DNA of 17,690 bases from Bacteroidales bacterium (GTDB taxonomy: Bacteria > Bacteroidota > Bacteroidia > Bacteroidales > Bacteroidaceae), in the NCBI GenBank assembly GCA_004558865.1, contig SFCY01000043.1:1-17690 (forward strand), in the 5' to 3' direction. This document shows positions 15,701 to 17,690 of the stretch, one piece after another. How positions within the stretch are numbered: position 1 is the first letter of the stretch; the number at the start of each line of letters is the position of its first letter. Position numbers and translations under genes: made by a program. The notes below the pieces were generated by a model. It did not search any database. It had not been told where the DNA came from and was given only the letters and a program-made list of their open reading frames with translations.

Positions 15701-17313
15701 CTGGACAGAAGGCTGAGTTCACGTTCTCCTTCACGCCCTACGAGGCTGGCAAGGTGAGGATGAGACTCCAGTTCCAGGCCAACGGAACAACCTCAGCCAC
15801 TCCCGACTCCACGGTGGAGATACAGCCCGAGCCTCTCGGCGGCTCCGTGCAGGTGCTCGACTCCACAGCCATTGGCAACTACAACGTGCCCATCCGCACC
15901 TACGACAAGAACAGTGAGAGCCAGACCATCTACAAGGCCGCGGACCTCAACCTCTCCGCGGGCAGCGTCATCCACCGCATCGCCTTCAAGGGCTACAACA
16001 ACAACAGCAAGGTCTACAACCTCAACCTGCGCGTGTACATCGAGAACACGACCGACAATTACGACAATGGATTCACCGAGCGCGACACGGCGCTCATGAC
16101 CCGCATCTACGCCGACACGCTCCACATCGAGAGGGCCGGCACGGCGGAGAACCCCGTGGAGTTCATCGTCATCAATCTTCCCGACGGATTCCGCTACACG
16201 GGCGACAACCTGAGGCTGGCGTTCCGCACGGAGGCCAAGACCTACGCCCGCACCTACTTCGTCACCGACGACAACGCGAAGGGCACCTACTACCGCAGCA
16301 ACGACAATCCCGAGAAGATGGCCACGGCCAACTGGACAATGGAATCGTCGCCCGTGATGTATCTTGAGGCAACCGGCTCGCAACTGCTCACCGGCACTGT
16401 GACCGACCACACTGGCAGCCCGCTGCAGGGAGTGGCCGTGACGATGAAGCACGACAACGTGCGCTACGCCGCCACCACCGACACCGAGGGACGCTACAGC
16501 ATCACCGTGGCGCAAACGGCACTGGCCTATCAGACCTCCTTTGAGCTGGAAGGCTACAAGACCGTCACTCGCGAGGTGAGGTTCGGCTCGGGCGACGGCA
16601 CGCTCAACGTAGTGATGCACAAGGCACGCACCTTCAGCGGAAAGGTGATCGCCAACAACGGCGCTGAGCTGAAGCCGCTCGAAGGGGCCGACGTGGCCAT
16701 CCTCTACGAGGACAACACCTATCCTGCCCTGACCGACGCCGAGGGCGCATGGACCGTGGAGGCCATCGACGCGCCCCAGAGTCTCACGCTCACCGTCAAG
16801 GCCGGAAGCCACTTCACATCGGTGGAGAGGCAGATAGAGGCCGCAACGGCAGACTTGCTCACCGACACGCTCAACATCATCAACTCCGTGAGCGGAAAGG
16901 TGATGGGCGTCGACGACGCGACGGAGAATGAACAGCCGTTGGCCAACGCCACGGTGGTGATGGCCAAGGGCGAGACCACACTCACGGCCGAGACCGACGC
17001 CAACGGCGGCTACCGCTTCGACATCGAGTTGGGAGCCGGCAGCTGGACGCTGACGGTGACGAAGAAGGACTACCTGCAGCAGACGGCCACCGTGGTGGTG
17101 CTTGCCGACGACACCCTCACCACTGTCGACGACATCAAGCTGCGCATCGACCCGCTGACGGGTGTCAACGAGACGACTACGTTCACAGCCAACAGCCGCG
17201 CCGACGTCTACACGCTCCAGGGCGCACTTGTGGGCCGCAACCTCCGTCTCGACTCGCTGCCCGATGGCATCTACATCGTCAATGGACGCAAGGTGGCCAT
17301 CAAGAAGAAATGA
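12721..17313 (+). CDS. Giant exported protein with duplicated beta-module and four carboxypeptidase-regulatory-like domains, T9SS-type C-terminus
   Basis: About 1530 residues (start ATG 12721; a second ATG at 12727 is equally plausible). The signal peptide ends near LTGLAHA (24). Residues 25-195 and 416-565 look like anchor-J-like beta-sandwich domains (LNDMLVTPAV; ARLTTPLLEVAEG). Residues 196-320 are CARDB-like, and 321-415 resemble ASPM/HYDIN-type domains (FTLRNDGATDLVIS). A tandem duplication follows: CARDB-like (566-672), beta-module (674-850) and carboxypeptidase-regulatory-like domain (from 856), repeated at 936-1040, 1041-1215 and from 1223. Two further regulatory-like domains start at 1305 (FSGKVIANNG) and 1390 (VSGKVMGVDD). 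Residues 1482-1530 (VYTLQGALVGR, LPDGIYIVNGRKVAIKKK) fit a T9SS-type C-terminus. No catalytic motif is seen. It is the last gene of the operon, 27 bases after its neighbour, followed by a strong terminator. Surface scaffold or adhesin is the likely role. Confidence 0.78.
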   Translation: MIMRKFRFFIAALACLLTGLAHADTQTPYSYDFNTAVSTASPDFAPIGWGHLVSFMNTASGPLYMSYEWNASSGVDGTGCLAIGSQTVTDGMESPVELNDMLVTPAVGGAVSLEVKAMNYGSTISFWYVNYEDGKFTTDGQIDMAVPELTQDEFVRVDIPEMPEGTLIGIRGNSVYIDNFKADMAEVTPYPRMRVNGFRRLGGQYVDTKADGKFTLSYKVAVENTGQRDLTANEEGFSLSIVNRSKGNKVMSTTNIDRNLAMGATDSIVVTAEIPYADYPDAYLYGMRENLGGNITDLENLQASPYGPKISLLDQYAKQELKGIDFGIVHGYATALFTLRNDGATDLVISAVNAPADVTVTADVAGVVKPHEKVSLPLKYTVSAAGFKEGTLTVVGNGTQLEVPVTAIAVDSTEFYANFEDGKMPLGFVPGEGWTVTSFPQLAGMANNYYCAQGPETLARLTTPLLEVAEGEKLYFQAGRIDTTSVVNVLYSTDRKEWHNLLTIKGTGTGNTTFSDRLLITTEPNSFAFSTYTVSGLPAGRCYVAFESGKARIDNIFGCHLAKVAHDIMFKQSNFPMMGSTNAETGADVTFVNNNTATEKAGAYSVNLYVNGEKAATAAPADFKGGETRVFSLPFTPHFAGQATVYALFEADGKVVATSDTTTMTVLQESAFKDVTVGTPASPVSQNSVPLYLYYKKSMSNVVYSADQLNMKAGTKISKLSYKGWNTSQNLPIKLKVYVANSDKSYFEAPLAEADTTAMTCIYNGDYTVTKKGTKTEPEEMLGILLQQPFVYTGGSLIVAMYAESDAYANVRFESDGNASGHAFYRADDSDYSQKSYSTADMPVVTLSAESDPTTFTGTVTAADGNAPIEGAEVTLTSGNVLYSATTNAEGAFSMNVYKTDRTYQFRVDKPGYEPFKTTVASFDQPLNAQLTAGHGIYIDDFEMPAEAMVNHLYTTRAQVVNVETSQLDSAAYTAQLVSDGKVLATTATPALKAGQKAEFTFSFTPYEAGKVRMRLQFQANGTTSATPDSTVEIQPEPLGGSVQVLDSTAIGNYNVPIRTYDKNSESQTIYKAADLNLSAGSVIHRIAFKGYNNNSKVYNLNLRVYIENTTDNYDNGFTERDTALMTRIYADTLHIERAGTAENPVEFIVINLPDGFRYTGDNLRLAFRTEAKTYARTYFVTDDNAKGTYYRSNDNPEKMATANWTMESSPVMYLEATGSQLLTGTVTDHTGSPLQGVAVTMKHDNVRYAATTDTEGRYSITVAQTALAYQTSFELEGYKTVTREVRFGSGDGTLNVVMHKARTFSGKVIANNGAELKPLEGADVAILYEDNTYPALTDAEGAWTVEAIDAPQSLTLTVKAGSHFTSVERQIEAATADLLTDTLNIINSVSGKVMGVDDATENEQPLANATVVMAKGETTLTAETDANGGYRFDIELGAGSWTLTVTKKDYLQQTATVVVLADDTLTTVDDIKLRIDPLTGVNETTTFTANSRADVYTLQGALVGRNLRLDSLPDGIYIVNGRKVAIKKK

Positions 17314-17340
17314 CAACTTCTTTTTAACCCGCTTTTTTAT

Positions 17341-17377
17341 AAGGAGAGCCTGGCCTCGAGGCCAGGCTCTCCTTTTT
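17341..17377 (+). terminator. Strong intrinsic terminator of the secreted-protein operon
   Basis: A perfect palindrome of 34 bases, with arms of 15 bases (17341-17355 and 17360-17374; AAGGAGAGCCTGGCC on the left) around TCGA, followed by a T-run (17373-17377). It lies 27 bases after the stop codon of the last operon gene, with an A-rich left flank that could also serve the opposite strand. Confidence 0.92.
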
Positions 17378-17450
17378 CATACTCCCCCTCCCCATCCCTC
17401 TGAATCCAAAACACCCTATATTTCCCACGCTGATTTGGCCTCAATCGATA

Positions 17451-17550
17451 TTGTCCGTGAAAATCCGTGGCGAATATCTGCCACAGGCAAAACTGGACTA
17501 TTCACAGACTCTTGTCAGATCCGTGCTTGTCCGTGAAAATCCGTGGCGAA
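17451..17550 (+). repeat. Direct repeat of a GTCCGTGAAAATCCGTGG word
   Basis: A 24-base sequence (core GTCCGTGAAAATCCGTGG) occurs identically at 17451-17474 and 17527-17550, 76 bases apart. Each copy contains CCGTG twice. The stretch 17378-17690 has no supported gene: it holds this repeat and the dispersed repeat at 17580-17640, and the rest (17378-17450 and 17641-17690) shows nothing recognisable. Confidence 0.7.
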
Positions 17551-17579
17551 ACGACAACTGCAATTTATAGATAATTCTG

Positions 17580-17640
17580 GCACAGCGGATATTTTCCGTG
17601 GAATCATGGTAAGTTTATATGTAAAGGGGAAGGAAAATAG
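17580..17640 (+). repeat. Dispersed repeat, copy 2
   Basis: Matches 3287-3345 in the same orientation with scattered changes and small gaps: CACAGCGGATATTTT, CCGTGGAATCATGGTAAG, TATGTAAAGGGGAAG. In both places it lies in non-coding DNA. The sequence after it diverges between copies, so the repeat ends near 17640. Confidence 0.6.
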
Positions 17641-17690
17641 TTACTATGTTTGCAACCGCGAACCGACCGAGGTGCTCATTGATACCCTGT

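Noticed and set aside
15793..17316. A 507-codon minus-strand open frame opposite the third operon gene
   Set aside because: Same shadow composition, no recognisable motif; the plus strand shows clear domain repeats over the same bases.

Overview
The window looks like a chromosomal segment of a Bacteroidales bacterium, most likely a relatively GC-rich member of the Prevotellaceae. Four things point there. Candidate promoters match the Bacteroidetes consensus TAnnTTTG with a TTG-like box about 20 bases upstream. Three very large secreted proteins end in C-terminal regions of the type IX secretion system (T9SS) kind. One of them carries an Omp28-related domain. A TPR / membrane segment / AraC-type regulator is also present. 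Genus and species cannot be fixed from the sequence alone.

Layout: (1) At 1-764 lies the 3' part of an AT-richer gene for an HNH endonuclease with a DNA-binding N-terminal region and a CxxC...CxxC zinc site. It is probably a restriction enzyme whose start, and any partner methyltransferase, lie left of the window. (2) At 983-2543, on the minus strand, is the overlapping pair pabB-pabC for p-aminobenzoate (folate) synthesis. It is preceded by a good Bacteroidetes promoter and a 22-bp tandem repeat with a perfect palindrome. (3) From 2640 to 3474 lies gene-free DNA rich in repeats: a phased TCAACCAA array, two large adjacent imperfect palindromes and a dispersed repeat. (4) At 3475-5223, on the minus strand, is a membrane-bound regulator: signal/anchor, TPR-like extracytoplasmic region, coiled coil, one membrane helix, AraC-type HTH. 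(5) From 5224 to 6301 lies about 1.1 kb of intergenic DNA with a 103-bp tandem repeat, four phased GTCGAC-containing boxes in mixed orientation, and a promoter for the next genes. (6) At 6302-17313, on the plus strand, are three tightly spaced genes (gaps of 29 and 27 bases) for exported multidomain proteins of 616, 1503 and about 1530 residues. They end at a very strong intrinsic terminator. (7) The right edge, 17378-17690, is non-coding and repeat-bearing.

Working model (inference): the divergent membrane regulator senses a periplasmic condition and may control the downstream T9SS cargo operon through sites in the shared intergenic region. The three cargo proteins would be exported through a Sec signal peptide, moved across the outer membrane by T9SS and displayed or released as adhesin-like or binding proteins. 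The pab genes and the endonuclease appear functionally unrelated to that operon. No tRNA, rRNA, CRISPR array, transposase or complete insertion sequence was seen.
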